Assembly (NCBI GenBank): GCA_022495995.1
Contig: JAFEMH010000733.1
Location: 434,001 to 498,000 of the forward strand
Reading direction: 5' to 3'
DNA: 64,000 bases
Source of the DNA: Adenophora triphylla var. japonica
Taxonomy: Eukaryota > Streptophyta > Magnoliopsida > Asterales > Campanulaceae
Shown here: positions 1 through 12,130 of the stretch, one piece after another
How the letters are laid out: the number at the start of each line of letters is the position of its first letter
How positions within the stretch are numbered: the first letter of the stretch is position 1
Notes under the pieces: model-generated
Seen by the model: the letters and a program-made list of their open reading frames with translations, nothing else
Databases searched by the model: none
What the model was told of the DNA's origin: nothing
Position numbers and translations under genes: made by a program

Positions 1-182
1 GAACTTGGAAAAAATGTAAAGAAAACAAATATTTCAGCAATTTCAAACATCCCCACATCAACTCGAGGATTTAAAATAAACATATACACATGTATGGAAG
101 TGCAGTTGCTCTACCATTCTTCATTTCTGTATCTGGATGAAACTCTGTTCATAAAATTTCCTATATATAAAACATTTGTCAG

Positions 183-3100
183 GAATTTAGGCTGAATCCA
201 AATGCGAAGAGTTACGTACCATCTCAGGCACCCTTAAGGCCTGCATCTCCAGCATCTGATGGTCCCTTCTATTATCCGGCTAATGTGGCTGCTGTCCCAC
301 ATATTCATGGCATACCTGTAGGAATGGGGGTATGTTTTTATTAATACTGCGTAACTTCCCTAACTCCATGTTTGACAACTTGCTGTCCTTTCTTTATATT
401 GGATTATGATTGATATTGTGAAATTGGCCTAGCTTCTGGTCATTTATCTCTGTCTAGACTCTAGCAATCTTTATTCATGGTCACTTGTATTTGCTTGAAA
501 AGAACTTTATTTTGATTATTTGTTTATGGACTTGAAGAGATAGGACTTTCCATTAAGCTTTATTTATGTGTGATCCATGTAGTAATAATCAGCATGTTAT
601 CCTTCAAGGGTGGCTGCCTCTAGGCAAACCTCTGTTTTTCCTGGGGGAGGAAATCAGATTGGTAAGGACCAACTATGCTTGATAACATGGGTCTAATTCT
701 GTTGAACTTGAGCAGAGCGAAGATGGAGGAGGGATTAGGAACAAAATAAGGACCCAGATCAGGAGTGCATTGATAATGTCAACAATGACAGCCTTAGGTT
801 TCAAAATATGTCGGGGTCGGTTAACATGAATCGTGTTATGGACTCGTCAGTGAAAAGGTAAACAAACAATGAAAAAAAATGGAGAGATGGTAAAAATAAA
901 AATAAAATAGAAACATATAAAGCTAAGAAGATTTTTAAAAGAAGAGATAGGCAAGAAGAAAAGAAGAGAAACAGGAATACAAAAACATTTGGAAAAAAAA
1001 AAAAAACAACAACAACAAAAAAGCATTAGTCCCAAAATAATTTGGGATCGGCTAACATGAATCTTCATATGTGTCATCGTAAAAAAAGTCAACCCCCATC
1101 AATCACCCACATGATTTTTTGCCCACCACTCTGGTCTTTTCAACGCCATTTTTTCATCAAATCCAATTAAACTCATCATTTTCAATCAAACTTATCCAAG
1201 TTTGCTAGGGACCTCGCCATTTAATCACCTCTTCAGGTCTCCTAATCGGTGCATCACTCTGTATCCGTCTCATATGACCAAACCACATTAGACGATTCTC
1301 CCTCATTTTATCTTCAATGGGCACAACTCCTACTTTCCCTCTGATCACTTCATTTCTCAATCGAGCATTTCTTGTATTCCCACACATCTATCGTAGCATA
1401 CGCATATCTGTCACATTCATTTTGTGAACGTGACACTGTTTCAAGGCCCAACACTCAGTTTCATATAGCAATGGCAGCCTATTTGTCGTGCGATAAAATT
1501 TTTCCTTTAATCTATGGGGCATGCCAAGATCACATAAAAACCCTGTGACACCCTTCCACTTTAACCAACCAGCTTTAATCCTATAAACCACATCTCCATC
1601 CAATTATCCATCCTTTTGGATAATAGATTCAAGATGCGAAAAAAGTCAGAAGCTTAGACAATCTTCCCATCGAATGTGATCATCCCTGCCTCCCTACTTC
1701 CAACTCTTCTAAACTTACACTCCAAATATTCAGTCTTGATTCAACTCATTCTAAAGTCTCGAGATTCCAAAGTTTGTCTTCATAATTTCAACTTACTTTC
1801 AACACCTTCTTTAGTTTCATCAATCATCACAATATCATCTTCGAACAATATACACCATGATATATAATCTTGAATTGACCTTGTCAACTTGTCCATTATC
1901 ATAGCAAAGAAAAAGGGACTAAGTGCAGAACATTGATGTACTTCAATCGTAATAGGAAACTCTTCTGTCTTTCCAATACTAATTCGTACACTTGTACCAA
2001 TTCCATTGTACCTATCCTTGATGATATCAATATATTTTACCTTTCTTTGCTAAAAGCCACCAAAGTACCTCTTTTGGTACTTTATCATACGACTTCTCCA
2101 AATCAATAAAAACCATATGTGATTTTTTTTTTTATCCCAATATTTCTCCATGTTTTGTCTCATAAGATAAATCGCCTTCATAGTCGATCTTTCGGGTATA
2201 AATCCAAATTGTTTATTCGAAATCTGCACAATTTTTCTTAGCCTTTGTTCAAGCACTGGTTCCCAAAGTTTATAGTGTTGGCCATTAGTTTGATCCCCCT
2301 ATTGTTGACACAATCTTGGACATCACCTTTGTTCTTATACAAATGAATCAGAGTACTTTTCCTCCGCTCCAATGATATTGTGTTACTTCTTCATATCTCG
2401 TTGAATAGTGTTGTTAATCATTTTATTCCCCTCTCCCCAAAACTTTTACAAACCTCAATCGGTATGCCATTCGGCACTGCAACTTTCTTCAATACCATCT
2501 TTTTCATTGTCATTTCCCCTTCACCTTTTTGAATTCTTCGCTTAAAATATCTATTAAACATACTGGAAGGAATTTTTGAATCTCCAATATCCTGCTATTG
2601 ATCATCAATGATCAAGCTATCAAAGTATGACCTCCATTATCTTTTATCTCCTTATCCACGATCAGGACTCTTTGGTATACATCCTTCACACATTTAAATC
2701 TCCCAATATTTCTTGTCTTCTTATTCCTCATACGAGCACGTCTATAGATTTTCTTTTCCCATTCTTTTGTATCCAATCTAGCATAAAGCTCCTGATTCAT
2801 CTTTGCTCTTGCATCTCTTACTGGTTTCTTTGCTTCTCTTCTAGCCTCCTTATACTTCTCATAGTTCTCGTCACTTCTACATTCTCCCAATAATTTGTAG
2901 CATTTTCGCTTGCTCTTTGTCACTTGCTTCACTTTCTTGTTCCACCATGATGTGTCTTTAGTTGGTGGCATGCTTGCTTTAGATTCTACTTTTTTTCGTC
3001 ACCTCCTTTATGGTATGCTCCATGTTATTCCAAGTCGAATCTATATCTATATCCTCCATATTACTAGACCAAATACGGGTAGTTCTAAAGTGTTTGATCA

Positions 3101-5344
3101 TGTTGCTAAGAAGTTTTATTTCCTCTCATTGCATACTAGGACTTGTCCTTTGTTCACTGATTATTTTAGGTTGAATTCCTGCTGGAGATATACAACTACA
3201 TAGACGGTCTCCACAAGTCAGTCTATATGTTTTTTGCTTTTGTTCCCTCGTAAGATTAATATCAATGAGATCCGCAAGTTCCCATCCAAGTAATACTCGA
3301 TCCGATAGTTTACGATATAGATAGATAACTATTTAACAACATTCTAATAAAAAATCTTAATCAATATCGGTAGTTGTCTGGTCATACCCAAACAATAATA
3401 TTCCAGAGGAAAATGCACCTGAGATCAAATATTTCGAGCCGGCTTCCGTGGAAAATTCAGACTTTCTTTTTGATGCTGCGATCACATACAAAATATAAAC
3501 TTTGATGGTAGAGGTTCATAAGCTGCTTGAGCGACAGCGAAAGGAGGTTTCTGATCAGTAAATAGAATAACTGAAGTTGTGGGTCGACTCCTTTATCTCC
3601 TTAACTGTGCTCTTGGGAAAGGGGGTTTGCTCTTGGGAAAGGGGGTTTCTGATCAGTAAATAGAATAACTGAAGTTGTGGGCAGACTCCTTTATCTCCTT
3701 AATTGTGCTCTTGGTTCATGGTTCTTTCGACGTTGTCAAATTCAAAATTTAGTCAACTAGACAACTGTTCTGAATGATAATCTTCATTGCTACATAGCTA
3801 CTTCTCCATCCAGAGATGAACTTAATATACGCTATAGAGGATTCTGGGGCAGGAAGCAGTTCATTGTGTCTGTGATTAATTATATAGGAATAGGTATTCA
3901 GACCCAATCCTTTAGCTCAGAATCGTGAAGGCCTAAAGTGCTGGTTTACGTATAAGAAAGTGGAATAAAACAAGTGAAATGGTGAAATCTGGGTGTCCAT
4001 TGAACTTACTGTAATTGTGTTGACCTTATTGGCCTTGATTACTTTTTGGACCACCAGTTGCTGGTTTGGCCTAGTTCTATGCTTTTTGGAAAACTGTTGG
4101 TAGAACCAAGTATATTTCTATGTTGTCAGGGTCATATAGACATACATGTGTGTATATATATTATGTTCATCCATACATGCGCACCTCTATTGAATTTTTA
4201 ATAAACACATGCTGCATGTTTGGTACGCCAGTGTGTCCATTTCATTTCATTCAATTTATATCACCATGAAAAGGAATTTACACTAAAATGTCATGAACTA
4301 CAATACCTATTGTTTCCGACCAAACAGGCAGCAAGTTCTAGTGTGGTACGTGACAGTGACCATTCTATTCCATGCTGTTGGAGTTTTGAGTTTGTAGATG
4401 AATGAGAATGGAAAGTTCCCCCTTGCGCAGAAAATAGGCTTTTGCTCATAGCTCTTGTGCATTTAGGTGTAATATTAGTTTGAATTTGTGACCTAATTCA
4501 GAAGCATTTAAGTTATATTGTCAGAGTACACGCACACATGGACTTAATCTTAACTGCTGTGTTTGCTGGTTTTTGTATAATCCTACAAGCCTCAGTACTT
4601 ACTCCGATCCATATAAGAAGCATTGGTTTAGGATCTTATATAATTTACTTAGTGTGTTAGAGACTCCGCTTCAGACACCTTAGCCTACAATTGAGAAGAA
4701 GCCTGTCCTCTTCCTGCAAATATATGCCGAAAATTAAAGCAGAAACCGACTCTTCTGTTTATTCACTGACCAGTGCTTTGGCCTTATTAGGAGATGCATC
4801 GTCAGATTATATGAAACTAGAAAAAATCCCAATATTAACCTTTTTCTCATTTCTAATGTTATTGTTACTGGTGGTTCAAACATTGCTCTTGCAGATTGGT
4901 CCATCACTTGTCCCCCATCAGCCTGTTACTTTTGGTCCACAGGCTGCATCTTTGCAATCACAGCAGGCGCCATATTATCATCCAAATGGGCCACAGGTAT
5001 TGAGGCTTTTGGACCTGTAGGTGTACTAGAAAATTTAAAATAAAAAACCGGTTGACAAAATTTCAGTTGTCATTGCAGTATGGGCAGCAGATGATGATTG
5101 GCCAGCCATGGCAAGTGATGTACATGCCTACATATCCTCCGGTAAGAGAAACTTTTAAGAATTTTAACTTGTTCTATCAGTAAAGAAGTTTTGCATTAAA
5201 TGATTGCTGACTCGCATTAAGAAGATATCTACATTCCTTGCTCCATTTTGACAATGACATGAATCTTTAGCATTATTATTTAACTCATGTCATTTATGGT
5301 ACTCTTTTAAGCAGGAAATGCAACATAAAAGACGAGACTACTAG
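183..5344 (+). CDS. CID4: Ataxin-2/CID-type PABP-interacting protein, last four exons
   Basis: Four exons with consensus splice sites: 183-329, 4895-4996, 5079-5141 and 5315-5344. All junctions are phase 0. They encode 113 residues plus TAG at 5342-5344; the 5' part of the gene lies outside the window. Exon 1 carries a PAM2-like motif ([10 protein letters not shown]), which in this family binds the MLLE domain of poly(A)-binding protein. The usual Phe of the motif is Tyr here. A Pro/Gln-rich stretch follows, then a tail ([17 protein letters not shown], then a short basic end) like the C-terminus of Arabidopsis CID3/CID4. Known family role: ataxin-2-like cytoplasmic mRNA regulation and stress granules. 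The first visible intron (330-4894) is swollen by a LINE. Assignment to CID4 rather than CID3 is a guess; the ataxin-2/CID family call is firm. Confidence 0.85.
781..862 (-). mobile_element. Short RTE LINE 3'-end fragment
   Basis: Bases 796-835 repeat, with substitutions, the terminal segment found at 1021-1063 (a block like TCGGGGTCGGTTAACATGAATC). In plant RTE LINEs this block lies just before the simple-repeat tail. It is a second, very short and older 3' end next to the main LINE copy, in the same orientation. Confidence 0.5.
1006..3240 (-). mobile_element. Decayed RTE-type LINE (5'-truncated) in host intron
   Basis: Read on the - strand, broken reading frames give in order the linker between endonuclease and reverse transcriptase (2612-2971, WWNKKVKQ and a run of basic residues), the RT fingers/palm (2050-2256, [19 protein letters not shown]), and the C-terminal region (1205-1603, ending in [12 protein letters not shown]). 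The 3' end carries the plant RTE terminal motif and then a (TTG)n tail, seen as caacaacaac at 1006-1018. Stops and frameshifts throughout show it is dead. The endonuclease is missing, so the insertion is 5'-truncated; its left limit in the element (near 3240-3350) is uncertain. It lies antisense within the CID gene intron. Confidence 0.8.
3547..3714. repeat. Intronic tandem duplication (98-bp period)
   Basis: A segment starting GTTTCTGATCAGTAAATAG occurs at 3547-3616 and again at 3645-3714 with only a few substitutions. Between them a 20-bp piece (TGCTCTTGGGAAAGGGGGTT) is itself duplicated at 3609-3628 and 3629-3648. It lies in the CID gene intron. No function is evident. Confidence 0.85.
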
Positions 5345-6176
5345 AATATTGGTGTACTTCCATCACCAACGATCTGATTTGTGCGCTACTGATACAGAAT
5401 AACCTGAGACTGAGATAGATCCAGTAGTTTCTAAAGCACAAGTTGTTCAAGTGGAGCACAATCTTTTTGGATGACAATTTTAATTTAACTTTGTGCTTCA
5501 GCAGTCTGTCAATGTTGGTGAGGGTGTTTAATTTTATTGTTCCTTTTTTCCGTCTCTGTTAAGATAATGTTATAAACTCCATGAAGTTGCAAAGAAAAGT
5601 TTTAGTTTGATTTAACAACAATACAGTTTATCTTCAGTATCAGTTTTTGTGAGGGTTTGGCTAACAATTGCAGTACAAGCTTGTTATGTTAACCTTAGGT
5701 TTGATTTTTACATGGCAAATACTTGCATTTAGTGTTATGGTTGTTCACGCAAGCAGATACCACAATTGATTCATGGTTTCTGTGATGGAAGGAAAGGAGA
5801 AGAAAAAAAAAATGCCGTCATTTTCTGAAAAGATAACCTATTCAAACATGAGCAGTGAGCATTAACACAAGACAAGTTCCCTCACCCTGCAATACTCGAC
5901 ATAAACAGAGTATTTTGAAAGCTAAAAACACCCAAGCTAACAGTCTTAAATGTAAACAAATTCACATGTAACAAAATCTAGGGGGTGGAGGAATGCAGTC
6001 TGCCTGCCTGAGTTACAAGCACTGCCCCCCTCAATATCACCAAAACCTTCATATGCTTCATCAAATTGCCTATAGCCAGACATATACCCATTTCAGATCA
6101 GGTTTTCCACTATCATTTATTCACCATAACAAGCTCTTCGTTGTATTCCCTTCACATGAAATCATCCGGAAAGCTT
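5345..6176. other. Convergent intergenic/3'-UTR region
   Basis: AT-rich sequence between the stop codons of the CID-like gene (+) and the NRPD4-like gene (-). It should hold both 3' UTRs and polyadenylation regions. I see no further coding or repeat structure in it. Confidence 0.6.
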
Positions 6177-9100
6177 TTATGCTGGAGTTTTGAGCTTCTC
6201 CAGTTCGCATAGTATACCTTCCAAGGGTTCCCCCAGCTTCTTTTTCTTACCCTGAATAAAAATGGAATTCTAAACTAGAGGTTTGAATAAATAAATGAGA
6301 ATGACAACAACATGCTCTCTCTTTCAACATTTCCAAACAGTTACTTCTATATGCAGAGTATTATCATTAAAGTATCACAACCTTCGCTTAACAATAACTT
6401 CATCAACAGATTCAGGAGCAGTGTTTGCTAAAATACCAAAGCCAGGGATATTATACCTTGAAGGACGGCACAAGAGCAAAAACTTCATCAACAGATTCAG
6501 GAGCAGTGTTTGCAATAATGCAGATCTGCGATCAAGATTACAATGTGAGTTTATCTCATGGTCATAGAAATTTAAAGCACTGCATTTTCAGTATTCACGA
6601 ATTGAGGTTGACATTGATACCTCACCATCAGCAACACCGTGTTTCTTGAGAGCCCTAATTCTGAGTTAACGAATCAACAACATATTGCTCATATGTGGTC
6701 GCCATAACTCGTGATAGAGAAGATATTACAGAACAGTGATATGAAAGAAAATTAACTAAAAAAGCAACACTCGTATTAGTATTTGCAAGGATACTCAAGT
6801 GCTTGTTTTACAGACTTGGGACTCTTATAGTGGTTGCCTCTTGTGGCATACTGCAAAGCTCTATCAAATGAACTGAAAAGAAACAAACTGATATAGTTCA
6901 CAGCATACCAAATCGGTGCCAGGAGCTGATGCTAACATTGTTTGAGCAAGAAAAACACTTACGGGGGAATTTTAATAGTTGGATCAGTAGACAATACAAT
7001 CATATGATCTTGGATTCCTTGTAAAATGTCTGCAGCTTCACAATCCATCATGCATTTAGCATTCTCCGAAAGTTCTGTTAATCACCATCATAAAGAAACA
7101 TAACTTCAAGCACGAGAAGGAAATATATTTTTTGAAAGACGTTAAAAGGTAATGATAATGACAATAAACATGTTAGCAGGTTAACATAAATCATCATTAT
7201 AGGCCTATCTCCAGCCAAACTCAATAACCACAACATACAGTATCCAAACAACCTCGTTTTCTAACAGAAAGATCCTCCCTGGATATATAGTCAAGAATGA
7301 CCAGTAAAGATTGTTCAAAACTATCAACGGGGGAGTACAAGTAGTTGAACATAAACTCTACATGTACAGAGAACAACAATTCAGAAGATGATAAAGAGGT
7401 GAACCTAAATCCTAATGTAACCATTAAGACCAAATTCTTGTCTTTATCAAAAATGGTAACAACCACCTCCAAATTGTCTTCATACATTCTTGTTGTTAGT
7501 TGTTACATCTTTTCGGGGTACACCAGACTTAAATTGAACAAAATTGTATGCATAAAGCCTGGAGAAAGAACAAAAGAAGGAAGAAGAAAGTAAATACTGC
7601 ATATCCTCCGGATATATTTTATTTCCAAAATACAACTATATCTAACTGCAGTTACCAACAAAAGCACCTGTGGGTTTTCATTTAGAGGCAAAAGGAGTGC
7701 TAAGAAATAAACACCTGTGGGTTTTCAGTAGATGTGTTTCACATTATGCTGTGTTTAGTAGACAGATTAGTTAAATAAAAATGCAGTTCCACTAGTTAAG
7801 AAGAACTACCTAAAAGTTGGAAAAATAGGAAGAATTGAGTCAAAGAATGTACTAACCTTGCTCAAGTCTGAGCTCAAGTGGAGGCAGACTCTTACCACCG
7901 TTTGCAGTCTTGTCTCCCTTCCCTCCTTTGCCCAAATTACCTACAGTAAAAAGTATATGCAGAGGATGAGAAATAATTTATATAAATATCAACCAAACAG
8001 GAATCCTTATGTACAACGGCAGAAAATCATTTATCTACAGCTAAAATGAAGCGCGTTTATTGAGAATTGGCAAAGCAAACAAATGATACAAGTGGAAAAT
8101 GGACCTTTAGAAAAGGGGTTATCACCCTTACCACCAGACTTTGAAAATGAGTTGACTTTGTCATCTAGTGAATATACGGGAATAGAAAAGTAAAATGTGA
8201 GTAAGATAGTGTTACATAAGAAAGTAACAGTAGAAATCAGTCAGGTCAAACCTTCACCATCAAACTGAACTTTCCTTCCCTTCTTTGACTTTGCTGAGCC
8301 ATCATCCTTCCCATTTAGAGAAGCTATAAAAAGGGATTGCAAAAAGAAAGGCTTTTGTTAACAAAAACTAGGGAAAGATGGAATGTTTTAATACATTAAT
8401 GAGAATAAGCATATCATTTACATTTCCTTCAAATGATTATGTTTCTGCACCCTGCATATATCTCAGCAGCAATCTAAGGAAAGACTAAGGTAGTTGATAG
8501 TTGAGTAAAAAAGGAAACTAAATAGAACATCTAGGCTAAATATAATACCTGAAATGCTCACATAGATGAACAAAAAAGGAAATCTGTTTAACAGAAACAC
8601 CTCAAAGTTTGAGGGGAAGATACAACAAAGAAAGAAAGAATGTTATTGTTAACTACTCCCCTCAGATTTTAAGGATTCGGAACTGCTACAACGGGAGTTT
8701 AGCTCCAACGCTCTAGAGAATGAAAATCGGACAACAAATGTAAAAAGTGTGCTACACAATGTAAAAAGTGCACAATACAATGTAAAAAAAAAAGAGTTTT
8801 CACATTGTGTAGAGGAGCTTTTATATAGTTGTTTGGTTTTCACATCATATTTTAGTACAAAAAATGTGTTTTTATATTCGTTCAAAATATTTTACATTGT
8901 GTAGTGGACTTTGTTTGGTTTTGATTTTGCTGGAGTGTTGGAGTGAACCGCTCGCTGAAGCGGTTCCACGTTCCTTATTTTAACTAGTTGTCCCTATTTC
9001 AGTGGGAGCTCGCTCTTGTACCAGCAGGTTGCCCTTTTTTTACTTTAGAAAACATTAGTAAGTTGTACAAAAAATCGTCTCAGACCAAAATGTAGAAGAT

Positions 9101-9267
9101 TTTAACCTCTTGCATATTCAAATTTGACATACTGAAACACATTAATCGATCAAATACCAGATAATCTTATAGGCGAAAGGGTTTTTACAGAGAGGCTTAC
9201 TAGGAGACTTTAGAGATGATTTCCCCCCATTTGGCTGTGAAAACCCTTTTCCTCCTTTCTCCGACAT
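6177..9267 (-). CDS. NRPD4: RNA polymerase IV/V subunit 4 (RPB4-like), nine exons
   Basis: Nine exons on the - strand, in coding order: 9267-9201, 8323-8252, 8164-8132, 7940-7857, 7074-6963, 6872-6795, 6660-6621, 6525-6457 and 6251-6177. All have GT-AG borders and compatible phases. They total 630 nt, 209 aa plus TAA. The N-terminus (MSEKGGKG, then a Ser/Lys-rich part and KKGRKVQFD) and the RPB4 core at about residues 86-205 (ELSENAKCMMDCEAADIL, then SFDRALQYA, then a C-terminal helix EPLEGILCELEKLK) match plant NRPD4/NRPE4, which is about 205 aa in Arabidopsis. Known role: a stalk subunit shared by Pol IV and Pol V in RNA-directed DNA methylation, paired with subunit 7. A partial copy of exon 8 lies in intron 8 (6396-6428). 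The gene looks intact. It could be confused with NRPB4, but the Gly/Lys/Ser-rich N-terminal extension argues for the Pol IV/V form. Confidence 0.9.
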
Positions 9268-9706
9268 TTCCGCTACGAAAACAAACACAACCCACATTAA
9301 CACTGTGCCGATCAAAATACCCACCAAATTAGCTCATTCTACGAACCCCAGTTTTTTCCCCAGCTCAGGAAAATGTTTACTTTATGTGGAAAATCACCGC
9401 TCAAGTCGTACATACCCACGTCCGAATTTTGACAAAATTCAAGAAAAAATATAATTTTGACAAGCAAAATCGACCAGTTATTCACTCTCCAGAGCACAGA
9501 ATCGACCAGTTATTCACTCTCCAGAGCACAGATTCATGCAGAAACAGTAAAAATAGGATAGTGATTGTACCTGATCTGATGAAGAAGAGTGTAGAGATTG
9601 CTCCGGGAATGGGGTTTATAAAACCCTTTCCCAAGTTCAATTTTATTTTTCACTCTCCAGAGCACAGCCCCCTCCCCTCCCCTAGGTTTCCTAATTGTCG
9701 AATTTA
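9268..9706 (-). promoter_or_regulatory. NRPD4-like 5' leader and promoter region
   Basis: On the - strand a TATA-like TTTATAAAC lies near 9613-9623. A likely 5'-UTR exon follows, with a donor after ATCAGATCAG near 9571. An acceptor TTTTCGTAG ends just before the ATG at 9267, so a 5'-UTR intron is inferred. A 32-bp unit (ATCGACCAGTTATTCACTCT and on) is exactly duplicated at 9469-9500 and 9501-9532. Its last 19 bp recur at 9649-9667, upstream of the TATA. Confidence 0.5.
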
Positions 9707-10087
9707 GACTCCGTTTGTTTTGTAGAAAACATTTTTCTGTAAGATAAATGTTTTTCCCATTTTTCTTGATGTTTGATAAACATCGAAAAATAAAGTCAAC
9801 GAAAAATATTTTTTAGGTGAATGGAAATTGAGCTTGATTTTTTAAAAAAATGACTTCCTTACCTTTACCTAAGGAAAAGGAAGGAAGTTGTTTTTCGAAA
9901 AATATTTTCCTCATTTTTCTTTGTTTGTATTGATTTTATCTTTAAAAAGTTACTTTAATGAAATTACCAATCATCGAAAAATGTTTTCTTAAGATTCACC
10001 AAACATCGAAAAACATTTTCATTTTCCGAAAAATATTTTTCAAGAAATTATTTTTCGGAGGTTATTTTTCGTGAAACAAACGGAGCC
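9707..10087. mobile_element. Tourist-like (PIF/Harbinger) MITE
   Basis: Ends are GACTCCGTTTGTTTT and its near inverted complement AAACAAACGGAGCC, flanked by TTA on both sides (9704-9706 and 10088-10090). This 3-bp TSD is typical of PIF/Harbinger MITEs. The 381-bp interior is AT-rich with many short inverted CGAAAAATATTTTTC-like pieces and no ORF. Confidence 0.75.
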
Positions 10088-10309
10088 TTAGCCCAGATCA
10101 ATACCGTAATCGGAGGACCTTTCCGTCTTTCCAGTTTTGAAAAAAAATAAAAGGGAGAATTACCAATGGATCCTTCAAAACCAAGTTAAATGATCAATAA
10201 GGACACACATTATGAAAATCAACCAGCTAGTCCAATGTCCTAAATCAATATTATCATGAGATCCAACAATCATTTAGTACTTGATAAATACACAAACATA
10301 CACTCATTT

Positions 10310-10544
10310 TGAAAATCTGCAGCCACCTACTTTCTCTCTCTACCTTACCCACCTCCGGCTACCTCTCCCCTCCCACCTCCAGCGACCTCTCCCCTCCCAC
10401 CTTCGGTGTACCATCTCCACCTACTCCGGTGACCGCATCCCCTGCTCCGGTGACCGTCTCCCCTACTCCGGTGACCAAAATCTGCAGATCCACGAGTCTT
10501 CTCCAACTGGAGATCAGTCACTATCCATGGGAGTACTGATTTAG
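10310..10544 (+). repeat. Proline-rich low-complexity segment within the MULE
   Basis: Short imperfect repeats of about 21-27 bp (CTCCCCTCCCACCTCCAGCG; ACTCCGGTGACCGTCTCCCC) are open in two frames. One reads as repeated SPPT/SPTPVT units, like the extensin or proline-rich cell-wall type. It could be a captured gene fragment or just a GC-rich minisatellite. There is no start, splice or domain evidence for a real gene. Confidence 0.35.
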
Positions 10545-10647
10545 TTTATCTGTTTCTGTACATTTCTTTTGCACATAAAGTCACAAAGAGAGATTTAGGA
10601 GCACCATCTCATGAACACCGTCAGTACAGAACAAGAAAACACAAATA

Positions 10648-10956
10648 CTCCCTCCGTCCCGTTCGAAAGGACAATTTTGCCTCCTAGCACGGAAATTAAG
10701 AAATGAATAAAGAAAGTGATGTAAGAAAGAGAAAAAGGTTAAATGTTGTGAGTATGAAAAATTAAATAGGAGAGAGAATGAGTGGAAAAAATAGTTAGGA
10801 GAGAGAATGTTGTGAGTGTAAAAGTAAAGTAGGAGAGAGAATGAGTGGGGTAGGAAGAGTATAAAAATAATAAAAACTTTTCTTTTTGGGGTTGTGCCCT
10901 TTTAAATGGGACGACCAAAAAGGAAATTTGTGCCCTTTCGAGCGAGACGGAGGGAG
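10648..10956. mobile_element. Stowaway-like MITE 1
   Basis: Termini CTCCCTCCGTCCC and its inverted complement ending GACGGAGGGAG, flanked by TA at 10646-10647 and 10957-10958. Length is 309 bp, non-coding, nested in the MULE. Confidence 0.85.
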
Positions 10957-11078
10957 TATTAAGGGAGCATGAGGACCACAGTTTGTTGAGAAAAACTAGT
11001 GTGTAGTAGATCTAGAGATAAGCAATCCTTGAAAAACTGTTGGATCTAAGCAATTTGGGAGTACTGTTTTCACATGTA

Positions 11079-11338
11079 CTCCCTTCATTCCTAAATGTTT
11101 GTCCCATTTCCTCTTTTCTTTTGTTTCAAAAAGTTAGTCTTATTTCCAAAATTAAAGCTTCAAAATCACTAAATTTTCAAAACTTGTAACATTTAGGGAC
11201 GGAGTATTACATAACGGCGGTGTATATTATCAATAATTTTCAAAGCGTTCGTAAAAATAACCAAAATTAAAGCTTCAAAATCACTAAATTAAAATGTTTG
11301 AAAAGTTAAATAGGACAAACATTTAGATACGGATGGAG
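11079..11338. mobile_element. Stowaway-like MITE 2, with an internal second copy
   Basis: The outer termini CTCCCTTCATTCCTAAATG and the inverted CATTTAGATACGGATGGAG are flanked by TA. An internal GGGACGGAGTA at about 11195-11206 and a repeat of the interior (CCAAAATTAAAGCTTCAAAA at about 11138 and 11260) indicate one complete 127-bp copy joined to a half copy, rather than one simple element. Confidence 0.65.
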
Positions 11339-11539
11339 TATCAATTATGTAGAACTCTATTTGGCTAATGGAGGCGGAGATTATGGCGGCGGAGGATAAG
11401 AGCACCACAAATTTTGGACGCTATATGGCCCCATAGCTGTAGTAATCCTCATCCCCTTCACTCTAAATAGCCTTGCATCCAATTTGGGAGTACTGTTTTC
11501 AATTTTGAATCATCATTCGAGGTTTTCATAAAAAAACAA

Positions 11540-12130
11540 AAATAGTCATAAAAGATTAAAAACAACTGTGAACTTAAGTAAAACAACTGTGAACATAACA
11601 AATATGTCAAATAATCTCATAAAATTACAAAATTTGAGGCCATAAATGACTAAAACAACTGTGAACTTAACAAAAAAACAACAGTGAACTTAAGTAAAAA
11701 CAGCTGTGAACATAACAAATATGTCAAATAATCTTATAAAATTGCAAAACATAGAGGCCATAAAGGACTAAAACAACTGTGAACTTAACAAAAAACAACA
11801 GTGAACTTAACTAAAACAAATGTGAACATAACAAATATTTCAAATAATCTCATAAAATTGCAAAAATAGAGGCCATAAAGGACTAAAACAACTGTGAACT
11901 TAACAAAAAACAACAGTGAACTTAACTAAAACAACTGTGAACTTAACTAAAAACAACTGTGAACTTAACAAATATGTCAAATAATCTCATAAAATTGCAA
12001 AAAAAAAGAGTCATAAAAGATAAAAAAAACGAATGTGAATTAACAAATGTGAACTTAACAACTGTGAACTTAATAACTGTGAACTTAACTAGAACAACTG
12101 TGAACTTAACAAATATATCAAATAATCTCA
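11540..12130. repeat. Minisatellite, AACTGTGAACTTAAC family
   Basis: Repeats of a roughly 20-bp core (ACAACTGTGAACTTAACAAA) are built into higher-order units of about 115-125 bp that also contain CAAATAATCTCATAAAATTG and AGAGGCCATAAAGGACTAAA. It is non-coding. The short ORFs across it simply translate the repeat. Confidence 0.85.

Noticed and set aside
3255..3300. Possible 5S rRNA-like stretch (AAGTTCCCATCCAAGTAATACTC)
   Set aside because: Only a short vague resemblance to a 5S internal segment, without the rest of the gene.
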